Shown here: positions 25,889-34,770 of the stretch, piece by piece
Layout of the letters: every line of letters starts with the position of its first letter
How positions within the stretch are numbered: the first letter of the stretch is position 1
Assembly (NCBI GenBank): GCA_051657745.1
Contig: JBOFLG010000128.1
Coordinates: 1 to 40,044 of the forward strand
Direction of reading: 5' to 3'
Source of the DNA: JBOFLG01 sp051657745
Lineage (GTDB): Bacteria > Actinomycetota > Actinomycetes > Actinomycetales > Dermatophilaceae
Length of the DNA: 40,044 nucleotides
Notes under the pieces: model-generated
Database searches by the model: none
What the model was told of the DNA's origin: nothing
The model's input: only the letters and a program-made list of their open reading frames with translations
Program-made: the position numbers and the translations under genes

Positions 25889-26464
25889 CTACGGTCCGCG
25901 TCGTCGATCGCGATCTGGTCGTGCCGCTGTGCTGCTGCCGAGGTCGGCGCCGGCCGGGCCGGTATCGCGCTCGCAGTAGTCGAGTTGCTCGTCGTCCAAC
26001 GCGCGTACTGCGCGGGAGAGTCGTCGGCCGAGGTGTTCTCGCATCATGGCGCGAGCGTCGTCGACGTTGGTGAACTGCCAGGTGGCGATCTCGGGGTCGC
26101 TGATCCGGATGGCTGCGATGTCGGTGTCGGTCATGACGCCGCCATCGAACACGACGACGATTTGGTCGTCCCACGGGCCATGGGCACCGACCCATTCGAC
26201 CACCAGGGGCCGGCCGAGGTCGCGGGTGATGCCGAGTTCCTCGGCCAGTTCGCGGGCGAGGCCGGCTCGGGGGGCCTCGTTGGCTTCGATCATCCCGCCG
26301 GGGAGGTCCCACCCTTCCTTATAGGTCGGGTCCACGGTGAGGACCCGACCGGTGTTGTCGCGGATGAGGGCGTCGGCGGCGACCCGCTTGCGGGCCTGGC
26401 GGGCGTTGCCTTCGGCGAGGTGCGCGAAGTGCGGGTCCGCCGGGGTGTTGTCTACACCGGCCAC
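25889..26464 (-). CDS. NUDIX hydrolase
   Basis: A 191-aa protein. The canonical box is complete: GMIEANE at 57-63, then seven residues and RELAEELGI at 71-79, so the metal-binding Glu residues are present. The stretch before, VLTVDPTYKEGWDLPGG, fits dinucleotide or nucleotide-sugar hydrolases. The C-terminal part (about 165-191) is Arg/Asp-rich and not conserved. Its start overlaps the end of the regulator gene by 13 nt, so it is translated from the same mRNA. It could act on a signal sensed by the regulator, but the substrate is unknown. Confidence 0.88.
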   Translation of the reverse strand: MAGVDNTPADPHFAHLAEGNARQARKRVAADALIRDNTGRVLTVDPTYKEGWDLPGGMIEANEAPRAGLARELAEELGITRDLGRPLVVEWVGAHGPWDDQIVVVFDGGVMTDTDIAAIRISDPEIATWQFTNVDDARAMMREHLGRRLSRAVRALDDEQLDYCERDTGPAGADLGSSTAARPDRDRRRGP

Positions 26465-27717
26465 GAGGTGTCCATCTGCGCTGGTCGTCCGTGGTTCAGC
26501 AGGTCCATGTCGCCGAGGAACAGGCGGGCCTCGTCCGTGTCGGGTCGCGTCCGGACTGCGAGGGCGAGGTCGCCGAGCCGTGCGCGAACCCGGGCCGAGG
26601 ACAGGGTCGGGGCGACCGCGCAGACAGTGCGACCCAAGCGGGCGGCCTCGTCGATGCAGCCGCTATCCAGCAGGATCGACGCCATGCTCAGGCGACCGAA
26701 AGCCCCTGAGCGGACCCGGTCACCCTGCCGCAGCCGGATGACCGAGGTGGCCTGCTTCTCCGCTCCGTGCAGGTCGCCAAGCAGGTGCAGCGCGGTGGCG
26801 GTCTCGGCGGCGAGCGACGCCTCATCGAAGTGGGCCGACCAGTCGGCGTGCTCGTTGCTCTCGCTGCCGCCCAGAGCCAACTCGGCCCTGGCGAGGTCTG
26901 CGAGAGCTGCCGACCGGTTACCGCGCATCGCGTGCGCCTTGGCGCGCATCGCGTGCAGCCGGGCGTCGATGCGAGCGATGCCGCCGGTTTCCGCAGCTCT
27001 GCCGAGGCCGGTCTCGGCGAGATGCAGCGCGTCGCCGGTCATCCCGAGTTGGCCCGCGAGATGCGACATCGAGGCGCACATGTTCGCGGCCAGCGCCGGT
27101 GATCCGGCGGCGAGGGCGAGCCGGTAGGAGCCGTCGAAGTGGGTGCGGGCGTCGACGTCACGGCCGCTGTCATGCGCCATCCAGCCGGCGATCTCGGTCA
27201 GCGAGGCTGCGGCTGCGAAGACCGAGGCTCCAGACCTGGGCGCGAACAGCGCGTGCGCGACCTCGTACTGCAGATATGACATAACCGACCCATAGAGGCG
27301 CCCGCCGCCGAATTGGCGATCGGCGACCTGAACCGAACCGGCCATGGCCCGGATCGCCCCCACGCTGGGCGGCCACGCATCGGATGCAGCCACGTCCACG
27401 ATGTCGGGCCGGCTGCGGTCGCCGAAGCCGAGGTCACGGTCGTCGTCGACCTTCAGCACCGCGCGAAGCGCCGACCGGTAGGGCGCGCTGGGGCGGGCGA
27501 CTCGGCCCCGTTCCCAGCGCCCAACTGCCCGTTCGTCGAGTGCGAAGGTCTCACCGGTTGCGGCCAACAGCCACGCATTGATCCGCTCGGCCAATTCGTC
27601 GCGCGACATCGAGCAACCCGGCAGCCGAGACGACGGCATCCGCTCCCGGGCCCTCCGGAGGAGGTCATTGCCGCGGTTGCTCGCAGCGGGTGACAACGGC
27701 CGGTCGCGCACGGGCAT
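26452..27717 (-). CDS. HTH (Xre-like) transcriptional regulator with TPR-like helices
   Basis: A 421-aa protein. ATG 27717 is chosen because GGAG lies about 10 nt upstream; the open frame continues but the residues there lack structure, and an ATG at 27732 is the alternative. Residues 19-90 form a Streptomyces-type HTH (LLRRARERMPSS, SRDELAERINAWL, LDERAVGRWERGRVARPSAP). Residues about 150-400 are helical repeats rich in Ala and Leu (for example AETGLGRAAETGG, RAKAHAMRGNRSAALADLAR), a TPR-like sensor region. It is followed by a NUDIX gene on the same transcript. Pairs like this are common in streptomycete-type genomes. It may sense a nucleotide or a small peptide signal. Confidence 0.85.
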   Translation of the reverse strand: MPVRDRPLSPAASNRGNDLLRRARERMPSSRLPGCSMSRDELAERINAWLLAATGETFALDERAVGRWERGRVARPSAPYRSALRAVLKVDDDRDLGFGDRSRPDIVDVAASDAWPPSVGAIRAMAGSVQVADRQFGGGRLYGSVMSYLQYEVAHALFAPRSGASVFAAAASLTEIAGWMAHDSGRDVDARTHFDGSYRLALAAGSPALAANMCASMSHLAGQLGMTGDALHLAETGLGRAAETGGIARIDARLHAMRAKAHAMRGNRSAALADLARAELALGGSESNEHADWSAHFDEASLAAETATALHLLGDLHGAEKQATSVIRLRQGDRVRSGAFGRLSMASILLDSGCIDEAARLGRTVCAVAPTLSSARVRARLGDLALAVRTRPDTDEARLFLGDMDLLNHGRPAQMDTSWPV

Positions 27718-28239
27718 CAGGCTGCTCCGCATCTGCGGTCGAGGGCGGGCTCGAATCGGGAGGGATCGGCTGCCACCATACCGGCGCCTCGTCAACGGCA
27801 AGGGGAGTGTGCCGAGGGCAGTCGTGCCCACACATGCCCAGGGATGCCCCGTACCGGATCCGTGCTGGCTGCGACCTAATGGAGGAGACCGAGCAGCCTG
27901 ACCCGAGGGACGGACGTGCCATGACCTCTGATCCACCGCGAGAAGCCCGAGCCGCTCATCAATTCCTGTGAGGGGACATGCGTTGCCATGCGTCCCGACA
28001 GTCGCTCACGAACGGGGCCGGACCAGCGATGCTGCCCGCGAGGCCGTCGCTGGTCTGGCCCTCAGCCCGGGAGGGTATCGGCGCGGTCGGCTGACCTAGT
28101 TCTCACATCCGGCGTCGGGTCGTGCTTCGGCCCTCGGCGCCGGACCCGCTCGGTCTGCGTCATGACCTCGAGTACGAGCGTTCCGGTAGCCGCTCACGCC
28201 GGTGGACCCCTGCCCACAACATCCGAAAGGAGCCCTCTC
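27718..28239. other. Long intergenic region upstream of the regulator
   Basis: About 520 nt without a convincing gene. On the minus strand TATGGT (27780-27775) could be the -10 of the regulator-NUDIX pair, with TTGACG close upstream. On the plus strand a 30-codon frame (27879-27971) opens with ATG but has no supporting features. The rest contains stops in all frames and no repeat or RNA gene that I recognise. Confidence 0.4.
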
Positions 28240-28506
28240 ATGCCTGCCGAGACTCACCGGCACCAGCCGTGGACCTGCGAGGCCCGCAAGCGTGACGGGC
28301 CGTGGCGCCTGGCCCAGCTACGCACGGGCTGTGCGTGTGGCTGGGTCGGCCCCACCTACGACCTCCACGACACCTCGGCACAACTTGCCTACGACGAGGC
28401 GGTCTGGGCATACCAGGATCATCTCGAGACCAGCCCCGACCACACCGCGGCCGCCGGCTCTGAGGACAACCCAGTCGCCGGCGGTACGCCACCTCGATCC
28501 GGGTGA
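28240..28506 (+). CDS. Small Cys-containing protein, unknown function
   Basis: An 88-aa protein. ATG 28240 is preceded by AAAGGAG at the usual distance, a strong ribosome site. It has Cys13 in WTCEARKRDG, then CACGWVGPTYDLHDTS with Cys31 and Cys33, and His43 and His61, a pattern that could bind zinc. The part AYDEAVWAYQDHLE is helical. The last 25 residues are low complexity. It lies in the accessory stretch between the regulator and alaS. No function is recognised. Confidence 0.6.
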   Translation: MPAETHRHQPWTCEARKRDGPWRLAQLRTGCACGWVGPTYDLHDTSAQLAYDEAVWAYQDHLETSPDHTAAAGSEDNPVAGGTPPRSG

Positions 28507-28845
28507 CGGTCGCAACCATGGTCGGCAGAAGGCTTGCGAGAGAGGACTGTCCGTCAGATGGATGCCGCTGGGGTGTGAGCCCAGGCCGCGAAGTGCTGGC
28601 CGGCGCACCGGCTCGACGCACCGACCACCGCGACAGATCGCCGGCGCCCGTCCAGGATCCGGGCTCCACCCGGGGCGCTCGCTGGCCTCGTCATCCGGTC
28701 GGCTGCGCTGCCTCGACCACACCGGGGAGCGAGCTCGGTAGGGCCGCTGGGCCTCGCCGCTCGACCCGCGCCCCGCCGACCCAGTACGGCCCCGTTTACC
28801 ATGGCGTTCGTCCGTGCCCAGCGACCCGAGGACTGAGACTCACTG
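28507..28845. other. Intergenic region before alaS
   Basis: About 340 nt without a gene. The end carries the alaS promoter (TACCAT, 28797-28802). The region is GC-rich with no clear terminator, T-box or tRNA, and open frames are shadows. Confidence 0.45.
28797..28802 (+). promoter_or_regulatory. Probable -10 element of alaS
   Basis: TACCAT (TANNNT) is placed 43 nt before ATG 28846. A purine-rich GAGGACTGAG upstream of the ATG is a plausible ribosome site. A -35 is not evident. Confidence 0.5.
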
Positions 28846-31539
28846 ATGGAGACCGCTGAGATTCGGCGCCGCTGGCTCGCCTTCTTCGAGAGGGAAGGCC
28901 ACGCCGTTGTCCCCTCCGCACCGCTCGTGCATGACGACCCGAACCTGCTCTTCGTCAACGCCGGGATGGTGCCGTTCAAGCCGTACTTCCTCGGCCAGCA
29001 GACACCCCCGTGGGCGCGGGCCACCAGCGTGCAGAAATGTGTGCGCACCCAGGACATCGAGGAGGTCGGCAAGACCTCGCGGCACGGCACGTTCTTCCAG
29101 ATGAACGGCAACTTCTCCTTCGGTGACTACTTCAAGGAGGGCGCGATCCGGCTGGCCTGGGAGTTACTCACCACCTCGCAGGCCGAAGGCGGGTTCGGCA
29201 TCGACGGTGACCTGTTGTGGGCCACGGTCTATGAGAGCGACGACGAGGCGGCCACGATCTGGCGGGAGGTCACCGGCATTCCGCACGAGCGCATCGTGCG
29301 CCGTGGTTCCGCGGACAACTACTGGCATATGGGTGTTCCGGGGCCGGGCGGGCCGAGCAGCGAGATCTTCATCGATCGCGGCGCCGAGTACGGCCCGGAC
29401 GGCGGGCCGGCCGTCGATGAGGACCGGTTCCTCGAGATCTGGAACCTCGTCTTCATGCAGGACGAACTCTCCGCGGTGCGTTCCAAAGTCGATGTCGACG
29501 TGGCGGGGCCGCTGCCCAAACGCAACATCGACACCGGCATGGGCCTGGAGCGGATGGCGTCGGTGCTCCAGGGCGTCGACACCATGTACGAGATCGACGA
29601 GGTGTACCCGGTGCTCGCCGCGGCAGCCGAAATGACCGGTAAGCGCTACGGCGAGCACTCCGGCCCCGCGGCCGGCTCAAGTCATCCCGACGACGTGCGG
29701 CTGCGAGTGGTGGCCGACCATGTGCGCTCCTCCCTCATGCTCATCGGCGACGGCGTGACCCCGGGCAACGAGGGTCGCGGCTATGTGCTGCGCCGGATGC
29801 TGCGGCGTTCGGTGCGCTCGATGCGGCTGCTCGGCTTCGAGGAGCCGTGCCTCCCGCGCCTGCTCCCGGTGTCCCTGGAGCGGATGCAGCAGAGTTACCC
29901 CGAGTTGGCCACTGGTGCCGACCGGATCGCGCAGATCGCCTACGCCGAGGAGGAGGCATTCCGGCGCACCCTCGCGGCCGGTACCACGATCCTGGACACT
30001 GCGGTGTCGCGCACCAGGGCAGCCGGCGGGTCGACGCTCGCCGGTGACCAGGCGTTCCAGCTTCACGACACCTACGGGTTCCCGATCGACCTCACCCTCG
30101 AGATGGCGGCCGAGCAGGGGCTGCAGGTCGACCGCGACGGCTTCACCCGGTTGATGGCCGAGCAGCGCGATCGCGCCAAGGCGGACGCCAAGGCCAAGAA
30201 GTCAGGCCATGTGAACACCGAGGTGTGGCGCGACCTGCGAGCCCTGGGCGCCACCGACTTTCGGGCCTACCTCGAGCTCGAGAGCGAGGCGAGCGTCGTC
30301 GGCCTCGTCGTCGACGGCGAGCCGGTCACCGAGATCGGCCCGGGCACCCGGGCGCAGGTCGTGCTTGACCGCACCCCGTTCTACGCCGAGTCCGGTGGCC
30401 AGGTCGCCGATGAGGGCATGCTTGCTGCGGACGGTGCGCGGCTGCGGGTGCTCGATGTGCAACGCCCGGTGAAGGGCCTGCTCGCGCACACCGTCGAGGT
30501 GGTCTCGGGGTCGCTCCGGGTTGGTTCGGAGGTGCTGGCCCAGGTCGATCCGGAGTGGCGGCTCTCGGCCTGCCAGGCGCACTCCGGCACGCACGTCGTG
30601 CATGCTGCGCTTCGTCAGGTGCTCGGCCCGTCGGCCCTGCAGTCGGGGTCGTACAACAAGCCGGGCTACCTCCGGCTGGACTTCGCGTGGAATTCGGCGC
30701 TGTCAGCGGCCACCCGGAGTGAGATCGAGGAGGCGTCCAACCTCGCGGTGCGTCGCGATCTCCCGGTGTCAGCGACGGTGATGCCGCTGTCGGATGCTCG
30801 CGAGTTCGGCGCCCTGGCGCTGTTCGGTGAGACCTACGACGAGGACGTGCGCGTCGTCGAGATCGGCGGTCCGTGGAGCCGTGAGCTGTGTGGCGGTACC
30901 CACGTGCAGCGGTCCAGCCAGATCGGGCCGCTCACCGTCACCGGCGAGTCCTCCGTCGGGTCGGGTGTGCGGCGGCTGGAGGCGTTCGTCGGCATCGACG
31001 CGATGCGGTATCTGGCCCGTGAGCGCGCGGTCGTCGCCGAGCTCACCGGTCTGCTCGGGGCCCGACCGGAGGAACTCGCCGAGCGCGTCTCGGCCATGGT
31101 GACCCGGCTCAAGGATGCCGAGCGAGAACTCGAGAAGGTGCACCGCGACCAGGTGCTGGCGGCGACGGGCTCGCTCACCGGCCAGGCCCGGGACGTCGCA
31201 GGGGTGACCTTCCTCGGCCACGACGCCGGCACCGCCGGGGCCGACGACGTGCGCACCATGGTGCTCGACCTCCGCGGCCGGCTCGGTGCCGAGCGCCCGA
31301 GCGTGGTCGCCGTCACCGGCGCCGCGAAGGGCCGACCGGTGGTCGTGGTGGCCACCAACGAGGCAGCGCGCAGCCGCGGCATCCGGGCCGGCGACCTGGT
31401 GCGGGCCGCGGCCGGCGCGCTCGGCGGTGGGGGTGGCGGCAAGGACGACATCGCTCAGGGTGGAGGGCAGGACGCGGCCAAGGTGGCGCAGGCGCTCGCG
31501 GCTGTGGAGTGGCGGGTGGGCGAGCTGGCTGCCGGATGA
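28846..31539 (+). CDS. alaS: Alanyl-tRNA synthetase
   Basis: An 897-aa class II enzyme, ATG start. The aminoacylation core has the motif 1-2 region RTQDIEEVGKTSRHGTFFQM and FGDYFKEGAIRLAWELL. The editing domain carries the zinc ligands His579 and His583 (HSGTH) and Cys682 and His686 (CGGTH), which clear Ser- and Gly-tRNA-Ala. The C-Ala region ends with the Gly-rich GGGGGGKDDIAQGGG, typical. Length is normal for actinobacteria. It overlaps ruvX by 4 nt (ATGA) and leads the downstream operon. Confidence 0.97.
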   Translation: METAEIRRRWLAFFEREGHAVVPSAPLVHDDPNLLFVNAGMVPFKPYFLGQQTPPWARATSVQKCVRTQDIEEVGKTSRHGTFFQMNGNFSFGDYFKEGAIRLAWELLTTSQAEGGFGIDGDLLWATVYESDDEAATIWREVTGIPHERIVRRGSADNYWHMGVPGPGGPSSEIFIDRGAEYGPDGGPAVDEDRFLEIWNLVFMQDELSAVRSKVDVDVAGPLPKRNIDTGMGLERMASVLQGVDTMYEIDEVYPVLAAAAEMTGKRYGEHSGPAAGSSHPDDVRLRVVADHVRSSLMLIGDGVTPGNEGRGYVLRRMLRRSVRSMRLLGFEEPCLPRLLPVSLERMQQSYPELATGADRIAQIAYAEEEAFRRTLAAGTTILDTAVSRTRAAGGSTLAGDQAFQLHDTYGFPIDLTLEMAAEQGLQVDRDGFTRLMAEQRDRAKADAKAKKSGHVNTEVWRDLRALGATDFRAYLELESEASVVGLVVDGEPVTEIGPGTRAQVVLDRTPFYAESGGQVADEGMLAADGARLRVLDVQRPVKGLLAHTVEVVSGSLRVGSEVLAQVDPEWRLSACQAHSGTHVVHAALRQVLGPSALQSGSYNKPGYLRLDFAWNSALSAATRSEIEEASNLAVRRDLPVSATVMPLSDAREFGALALFGETYDEDVRVVEIGGPWSRELCGGTHVQRSSQIGPLTVTGESSVGSGVRRLEAFVGIDAMRYLARERAVVAELTGLLGARPEELAERVSAMVTRLKDAERELEKVHRDQVLAATGSLTGQARDVAGVTFLGHDAGTAGADDVRTMVLDLRGRLGAERPSVVAVTGAAKGRPVVVVATNEAARSRGIRAGDLVRAAAGALGGGGGGKDDIAQGGGQDAAKVAQALAAVEWRVGELAAG

Positions 31540-32063
31540 CGCCGCCACCAGCAGGGGCGCCGGGTGTGGTACTCGGTGTCGATGTCGGCACGGTGCGGAT
31601 CGGTGTCGCCGCGTGCGACCCCGACCGGATCCTCGCCACACCAGTCACCACGGTCAGCCGGATAGCCGCTACTGTCCCAACCGTGGCCGACGCCGATGTC
31701 GAGGAGCTGGGGCGCCTGGTCGAGCAGCGCTCGGCCGTGCGGGTTGTCGTTGGTCTGCCCCGGTCGATGTCGGGGGAGGACGGTCCGGCTGCGTCGTATG
31801 CCCGGTCGTATGCTCGGGTGTTGGCGGCGCGCGTCGCGCCGGTGGAGGTGCGGCTCATCGACGAGCGGCTCACCACCGTCGATGCGCACCGTGCACTTCG
31901 CGAGAGCGGAGTCCTGGGCCGGCGTCAGCGGTCCGTGGTCGACCAGGCTGCGGCTGTGCTGATCCTCCAGACGGCTCTCGATGCCGAGCGCGCTTCCGGG
32001 TCACCTCCTGGGGAGCGGGTTCTGACGTCGAGGCGCAAGCCACGGACGAAGGGCGCGACGTGA
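31536..32063 (+). CDS. ruvX: Holliday junction resolvase-like protein RuvX/YqgF
   Basis: A 175-aa protein; ATG 31536 overlaps the alaS stop. RNase H-like fold with GVDVGTVRIGVAACDP (catalytic Asp), VVGLPRSMSG and the C-terminal LIDERLTTVDAHRALRE. The family is linked to rRNA 5'-end processing and Holliday junction cleavage. The basic tail (TSRRKPRTKG) is usual. It overlaps mltG by 4 nt (GTGA). Confidence 0.95.
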   Translation: MTPPPAGAPGVVLGVDVGTVRIGVAACDPDRILATPVTTVSRIAATVPTVADADVEELGRLVEQRSAVRVVVGLPRSMSGEDGPAASYARSYARVLAARVAPVEVRLIDERLTTVDAHRALRESGVLGRRQRSVVDQAAAVLILQTALDAERASGSPPGERVLTSRRKPRTKGAT

Positions 32064-33247
32064 CGCAGCAGAACATCGCCGAGTCGATTTTCGGTGAGGA
32101 GGAACGGACCCGGGCGCACGTCGTGCGCTCGCGCCGCGAGATCCACCATCAGCGTCGGCGTCGGCGTCGCCGGGGTCCACGGAGCTTCGTGGTGCTCCTG
32201 GTCGTCACCGTGCTCGTGGTCGGCGGTGGCTACTTCGCCTGGAACACCGTGGTGCCCGCGGTGCGCGGCATGCTCGGCGGGGGCTCACCGGAGATCGAGG
32301 TCGACTTCGCCGGCCCGGGGTCGGGAGCGATCGATGTCGTGGTCAAACCGGGAGACACCGGTGAGGAGATCGCCACCACGCTCCGTGACGCCGGTGTTGT
32401 CAAGACTCGAACCGCCTACATCCGGGCGGCGACCGCTGGCCGGGAAGTCGCCGGCGGTATTCGGCCCGGCACGTACGCAGTGCTGCGCGGGATGACGGGG
32501 TCCGGCGCATTCCGTGCACTGACCGACCCGGCCAACTGGTCCTCGGGTGCCACGGTAGTTCCCGAAGGTCTGTGGGCGTCCGAGATTTTCGCGGTGCTGT
32601 CGAAGAAGTCCGGTATCCCGGTTGCCGAGTACCAGGCGGCGGCCAAGAACGGCGCCGCGATCGGGTTGCCGGCCGAGGCTGAGGGCAATGTCGAGGGCTG
32701 GTTTTTCCCGTCGAGTTACGAGTTCAGCGAGGATGACACCGCCACCGAGCAGTTGACGGCCATGGTGGCTCGGACCGTGAAGGTGCTCACCGAGGTCGGC
32801 GTCCCCCGGCCGCAGTGGGAGCGGACCCTGACCATCGCGTCCATCATCGAAGGGGAGGTCAACGGAAGCGCCGACCGGGCGAAGGTGGCCCGCGTCATCC
32901 TCAATCGGCTGGACGGCCGCGAAGTCACCGCCGGGCTGCTGCAGATGGACTCCACCGTGCACTTCGCCGTCAAGCAGCGCGGGAAGGCGAGCACCACCAA
33001 CGAGCAGCGAGCGTCGACCAGTCCGTACAACACGTACAAGGTCGCCGGCCTGCCACCGGGGCCGATCGGCAGCCCCGGCAAAGCCTCGATCGCGGCAGCG
33101 TTGGCGCCCGAGGGCGGCGACTGGCTCTTCTTCGTCACGGTCGACCCGGACTCAGGCAGAACGAAGTTCGCGAACACCCAGGCCGAGCACGACCGCAACG
33201 TCGACGAGTTCAACGACTGGTGCTCGGCCAACCAGGACAAGTGCTGA
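32060..33247 (+). CDS. mltG: Endolytic murein transglycosylase MltG
   Basis: A 395-aa protein; GTG 32060 overlaps the ruvX stop. An Arg-rich cytoplasmic head (HHQRRRRRRRGPR) precedes one membrane helix (42-61), then a LysM-like region and the YceG domain. The catalytic Glu is residue 264 in ASIIEGEV, with the conserved SPYNTYKVAGLPPGPIGSPG later. It cuts nascent peptidoglycan strands at the membrane, ending their growth. It precedes aroE with a 7-nt overlap. Length is normal. Confidence 0.95.
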   Translation: MTQQNIAESIFGEEERTRAHVVRSRREIHHQRRRRRRRGPRSFVVLLVVTVLVVGGGYFAWNTVVPAVRGMLGGGSPEIEVDFAGPGSGAIDVVVKPGDTGEEIATTLRDAGVVKTRTAYIRAATAGREVAGGIRPGTYAVLRGMTGSGAFRALTDPANWSSGATVVPEGLWASEIFAVLSKKSGIPVAEYQAAAKNGAAIGLPAEAEGNVEGWFFPSSYEFSEDDTATEQLTAMVARTVKVLTEVGVPRPQWERTLTIASIIEGEVNGSADRAKVARVILNRLDGREVTAGLLQMDSTVHFAVKQRGKASTTNEQRASTSPYNTYKVAGLPPGPIGSPGKASIAAALAPEGGDWLFFVTVDPDSGRTKFANTQAEHDRNVDEFNDWCSANQDKC

Positions 33248-34065
33248 GGGCCGCGGTCCTGGGCTCGCCGGTGGCGCACTCGCTGTCCCCGGTGCTGCAC
33301 CGGGCGGGCTATGTCGCCGCCGGCCTGGACGGGTGGGAGTACGACGCCCACCAGGTCAGCGCCGACGGCCTCGCCGAGTTTCTCGCCCCCCTCGGTGCCG
33401 AGTGGCGAGGCCTCTCGCTGACCATGCCGCTGAAGGAGGCTGCGCTCGCGGTCAGTACCGACGCGGATGACGTGGCTCGGCGCGCCGGCGCCGCCAACAC
33501 CCTGCTGCGCCGACCGGACGGCGGCTGGGACGCCACCAACACCGACATCGCCGGGGTGGCCGGAGCCCTTCGGCCGCACCTGCGCGCCCAGCCCGAACGG
33601 GCTCTGGTGATCGGGGCAGGTGCGACCGCGCGCTCGACGGTGCTGGCGCTCGCTGGGCTCGGCGTGACGACGCTGACCGTGCGCGCCCGAGACACCGGCA
33701 AGGCGGCCGACCTGCTGTCCTGGGCGCTCGGCCTCGGTCTTGGCGTGCGCAGCGGTTCGGTGGCTGGCCTCGGGCCCTGGCTTACGACATCCGATCAGGT
33801 GGTGGTCTCGACGGTGCCGCCGGAGGCGGCCGAGGCGGTCGCCGCGGGAGTCCCTGATCGTCATCCGGGGGTCCTGCTCGACGCGGTCTACGCCGGGTGG
33901 CCGACCCCGGTGGCGCGAGCCGCCACTGCGGCCGGGATGACGGTGGTCTCCGGGCTTGACCTGCTCGTGCACCAGGCCGGTGAGCAGTTTCGCCGGTTCA
34001 CCGGTGTCGACGCGCCGCTGGCAGCGATGGCCGCGGCCGGCCGAGCCGCACTGGAGCCGGCGTGA
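33241..34065 (+). CDS. aroE: Shikimate dehydrogenase
   Basis: A 274-aa NADP-dependent enzyme. GTG 33241 begins MLRAAVLGSPVAHSLSPVLH with the shikimate-binding serines; the open frame upstream is a shadow of mltG. Lys65 in SLTMPLKE and Asp102 in ATNTDIAG form the catalytic pair, and the NADP loop is GAGATARS (125-132). Typical members have NVTxPxK; here it reads LSLTMPLK. It acts in the shikimate pathway toward chorismate. It overlaps the next gene by 4 nt (GTGA). Confidence 0.93.
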   Translation: MLRAAVLGSPVAHSLSPVLHRAGYVAAGLDGWEYDAHQVSADGLAEFLAPLGAEWRGLSLTMPLKEAALAVSTDADDVARRAGAANTLLRRPDGGWDATNTDIAGVAGALRPHLRAQPERALVIGAGATARSTVLALAGLGVTTLTVRARDTGKAADLLSWALGLGLGVRSGSVAGLGPWLTTSDQVVVSTVPPEAAEAVAAGVPDRHPGVLLDAVYAGWPTPVARAATAAGMTVVSGLDLLVHQAGEQFRRFTGVDAPLAAMAAAGRAALEPA

Positions 34066-34745
34066 CGTCGTGGTGGGTGGTCGCGGCGGCCGCTGCGGTG
34101 ATGGGGGTCCTCGGGGCAGTGACGGGGCGTGAGCTGGCCACCGGTGGCTACCGCATTGTGGATGACGACGCCGAGCATCCGCCCGGTCATCCGTGGTGGA
34201 CCGGGCCGGCCGCCGCGGCCCTCGCCGCCCTCGCGGCCTGGGCGGTCGGCGGGCTCGGCGGCTGGGCCGCGCTCCCGGCGTATCTGCTGTTCGCCTGGCT
34301 CACCGTGGGGCTGGTGTGGATCGACCTCGACGTGCACCGGCTGCCGGTCGGCCTGGTCGTGCCCGCCGGGGTGGCCACCGCGGGCCTGCTGGCGCTGGCG
34401 TCGTTGGCTACCGCCGACCGGCGCTGGCTCGCGGCGCTGATCGGGGCAGCGGTGTTCTGGGTGGTCTATGTCGTGCTCGCCCTGCTCCCCGGTGGCGGGG
34501 TCGGCGGTGGCGATGTGCGGTTGGCCCCGCTGATCGGTGCTCTGCTCGGCTGGCTCGGCCCGATGCACGTGGCCGTCGGGATGGCGTCAGGCTTCCTGGT
34601 GGGGGGTGTTGGTGCGGTGGCGCTGCTGGTGCTTGGTCGGGTCGGGCTGCGCACGTCGATCGCGTACGGACCGGCGATGTGCCTGGGCGCCTGGGTCGCG
34701 ATCGGCGGGGCGTCTCGCATCATGACGGCGCTCGGCGGGGGGTGA
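34062..34745 (+). CDS. A24-family prepilin peptidase-like membrane protease
   Basis: A 227-aa protein with about seven hydrophobic segments; GTG start coupled to aroE. The A24 aspartates are in WIDLDVHRLP (Asp88 or Asp90) and GGGDVRLAP (Asp151). It lacks the N-terminal methyltransferase domain of classic prepilin peptidases, so it resembles the short TadV/archaeal-like form common between aroE and aroC in actinomycetes. It could process type IV-like or Tad pilins, but no pilin genes are seen in this window. Confidence 0.9.
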   Translation: MTSWWVVAAAAAVMGVLGAVTGRELATGGYRIVDDDAEHPPGHPWWTGPAAAALAALAAWAVGGLGGWAALPAYLLFAWLTVGLVWIDLDVHRLPVGLVVPAGVATAGLLALASLATADRRWLAALIGAAVFWVVYVVLALLPGGGVGGGDVRLAPLIGALLGWLGPMHVAVGMASGFLVGGVGAVALLVLGRVGLRTSIAYGPAMCLGAWVAIGGASRIMTALGGG

Positions 34746-34770
34746 GCCGGTCCGTGCAAGGATCGGCGTC

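Noticed and set aside
27879..27971. 30-codon open frame starting at ATG 27879
   Set aside because: Too short, no ribosome site pattern beyond GGAG after the ATG, and composition without structure; not enough to call.
28507..28845. T-box or tRNA gene before alaS
   Set aside because: No T-box core sequence, specifier loop or cloverleaf pattern was seen.
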